DNA of 36,812 nt from the NCBI GenBank assembly GCA_001953115.1, contig LSSL01000925.1:1-36812 (forward strand), read 5' to 3'. The DNA comes from Smittium mucronatum (taxonomy: Eukaryota > Kickxellomycota > Harpellomycetes > Harpellales > Legeriomycetaceae). The notes beneath the pieces were generated by a model. It saw only the letters and a list, made by a program, of their open reading frames with translations. It was not told the DNA's origin and ran no database searches. Made by a program: the position numbers and the translations under genes. Below, in pieces: positions 35,250 to 36,812 of the stretch (the first letter of the stretch is position 1; every line of letters starts with the position of its first letter).

Positions 35250-36130
35250 GATTCATAATTTCTATGGTATCGCGGTTTTTAAATTTAACATATCTTTTTA
35301 GTTTGCGAATTCTTGATTTATGTAATACGATTCTAACTAATAATTTCTAAGAAAATTCCATTGATAAAATTTTCAGTCTTTCGATTTGACGTGATTAAAT
35401 GTATATTTACTTGTTAATTCTTTTTTTTGTTAAATCTTTCAATAAAGCCCCTTATATTTGAAGGGAAAAAGTGTTTTAAGTTTTCATGGTACACAACCCC
35501 TTGAATATGCTTCTATCACGCATATTTGTGTTTAATACTCGTGATTTTTCTAGAACACTTTTTTTATTATGGAAAGCATTCCCTCCTATTAGGCATAATA
35601 TTGTGCTGGATTGAGAATTTGATATTTGCGGTTTCTTTAGATTTATGATTTTTTTAGGAACGAATCCACTGCGAAAATTTAAGGATACCTGTATGGAATT
35701 CTTTATTGAAAGAATATCTGTTATAGTTCCAAAATTAAGACAAAGAAACGGCATATATTGTCGCAAGACATGTTCAACCTACCACAATAAAATAAATTTG
35801 TGATCTGATGGTATAAAAAAAAATAGAGAAATTTCTAATGCCAAAATTCTACGAAAAAAAAATAAAGAATCTCGATACTTGAATTTAATTGAAAAATTCC
35901 TAAAACTGATCTTCGATTAATTTGAACTAGTGAATAAATAAAATGGCAATTAGGATCTAAAATAGACGTCCAGAATTATGTGCACATTAATAAACTTATA
36001 TTAATATCCTTTAATATCAGGAGAATTGAAAATCTCCAAGATGATCTTGAGAACTATGTCAAATATGCATAAACATATATTAAGGCACCACAGAAGATAT
36101 TAAATAAAAAACAAGCAAATAAAAACTGCC
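35250..36130. other. Possible insertion inside the LINE relic; no gene
   Basis: This stretch separates the LINE connecting region from its RNase H domain and is longer than expected. A minus-strand frame (35476-35766, 96 codons) is open across part of it and gives a balanced composition with no recognised domain. It may be chance or part of an inserted sequence. A plus-strand reading LQDDLENYVKYA at about 36030-36072 resembles the LQ-DLD motif of reverse transcriptases but is out of order for this LINE. Confidence 0.3.
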
Positions 36131-36618
36131 ATGTTTACAGCTGGATTGAGGCTAAAAATTACTTGACTAAATGGGGTACTAGTTTACTATTGGATTTCGG
36201 GAAACTATATGGACCAAAAATCAGTGAGTATAAATTCTTCTACATATGTATTTCTGTGATTATATCAAGGAAAATTAAATATGGAGAAAATTTCTAAACT
36301 CTGATCAAAAAAGTGCATATTCATAGAAATGGAGTACGGTCTGTCAAATAAAAAGATGTTTTTTTTTAAATATCCATAAACAAAAATCAAAATATAAAAA
36401 AAAAATAACACTTGGGGGCTACAATATGGACATCACCAGTGCAAAAAAAAAATTTTTTTTCAAGTTTTGAATGAGACATAACGAGATGAAGTAGCTAATT
36501 TAGCAGAAACTAGGTATAATAGAGGTGTGATTGGTCTTATGAGTGACAGTATATTTTACTCTGGGCTCAAAAAAAATAAAAACTGGTACACAGAAAATGA
36601 TAACCTTGAAATATTTTA
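36131..36618 (+). pseudogene. Decayed RNase H domain of the LINE
   Basis: The pieces appear in RNase H order with near-normal spacing. MFTAGLRLK at 36131-36157 corresponds to the family's FTDGS start, with catalytic Asp changed to Ala and Ser to Leu by single-base changes. SDQKSA at about 36300 corresponds to SDSQ-A. IWTSP at about 36424-36438 corresponds to W-PGH. DEVANLAE at 36485-36508 corresponds to NE-AD-LA. Several stops and shifts lie between the pieces, and an A/T homopolymer tract interrupts the region before the last motif. It is non-functional. Confidence 0.6.
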
Positions 36619-36691
36619 ACATATAGTCATTGCTATCGAGTGCATTTCGATACTCTTAAAACTAGATAATACAATACCATTTTACAGGGTT

Positions 36692-36749
36692 TTTCATTCC
36701 AATAGACCCTTTTTTCCATTCCAATAGACCCCTTTTTTCATTCCAATAA
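36692..36749 (+). repeat. Short tandem repeat, three units
   Basis: Three units of about 22-26 bases containing CATTCCAATAGACCC followed by a T run; the last unit is truncated after CATTCCAATA. It lies just downstream of the RNase H relic. It could be part of the LINE's 3' end, because many LINEs end in short tandem repeats, but that is inference. Confidence 0.7.
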
Positions 36750-36812
36750 TATGATATTTCATAAGAATGAATGGGAAGCATTGATTGTATAATTTAATTT
36801 TGGCTCTAAAAA

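Larger units (their letters stand above)
34630..36618 (+). mobile_element. Decayed LINE (non-LTR retrotransposon) with RNase H
   Basis: Three separate pieces on the plus strand occur in the order expected of a LINE of the I/R1/Jockey group. They are the end of the reverse transcriptase (34630-34863), the connecting region (35136-35249) and an RNase H domain (36131-36618). Frames are broken by stops and shifts and two catalytic positions are altered, so it is inactive. The gap between connecting region and RNase H is several hundred bases longer than usual, so something may have been inserted at about 35,250-36,100. No endonuclease domain is visible upstream. Confidence 0.6.

Overview
This window is very AT-rich eukaryotic DNA (roughly three quarters or more A+T by eye). 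It has few genes and many decayed repeats. The only well-supported genes are two tandem, same-strand paralogues of a MEP/AMT-type ammonium transporter, at 24719-26251 and 32139-33723. Each has three exons split by short GT-AG introns (62-91 bp) at identical positions, giving predicted proteins of 467 and 469 residues. I reconstructed the first exons and the exon 2-exon 3 joins by hand. Both proteins keep the residues expected of a working channel: the twin histidines, the phenylalanine gate and the structural Asp.

Layout. 1-1,000: two short non-coding inverted-repeat (MITE-like) elements. About 1-19 kb: no recognisable gene, with AT-rich filler, microsatellites and a small fragment of a dispersed repeat. 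19196-20145: a 124-base N gap flanked by two apparently identical 413-bp copies, most likely an unmerged assembly overlap. 20.1-24.7 kb: no confident gene; one minus-strand open frame carries a motif typical of LINE C-termini. 24.7-26.3 kb: transporter gene 1. 26756-29512: a 2.76-kb element with inverted arms of about 640-680 bp, clearly more GC-rich than its surroundings. 32.1-33.7 kb: transporter gene 2. 34.6-36.6 kb: a decayed non-LTR retrotransposon with reverse transcriptase, connecting-region and RNase H pieces in the correct order.

Organism. Spliceosomal introns, LINE and MITE relics and long non-coding tracts show a nuclear eukaryotic genome. The transporters look fungal: they have a MEP-type first membrane segment and the GEFAY-Y motif in the C-terminal tail. 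The LINE has an RNase H domain, as in the I/R1/Jockey group common in arthropods. The window could therefore come from an AT-rich, transposon-laden fungus, or from an animal (for example an arthropod) carrying fungal-type transporters gained by horizontal transfer. The sequence alone does not decide between these.

The two transporters probably do the same job, moving ammonium across a membrane. Short stretches are near-identical while neighbouring stretches have diverged, which suggests gene conversion after the duplication. Amt/MEP proteins work as trimers, so the two products could mix.
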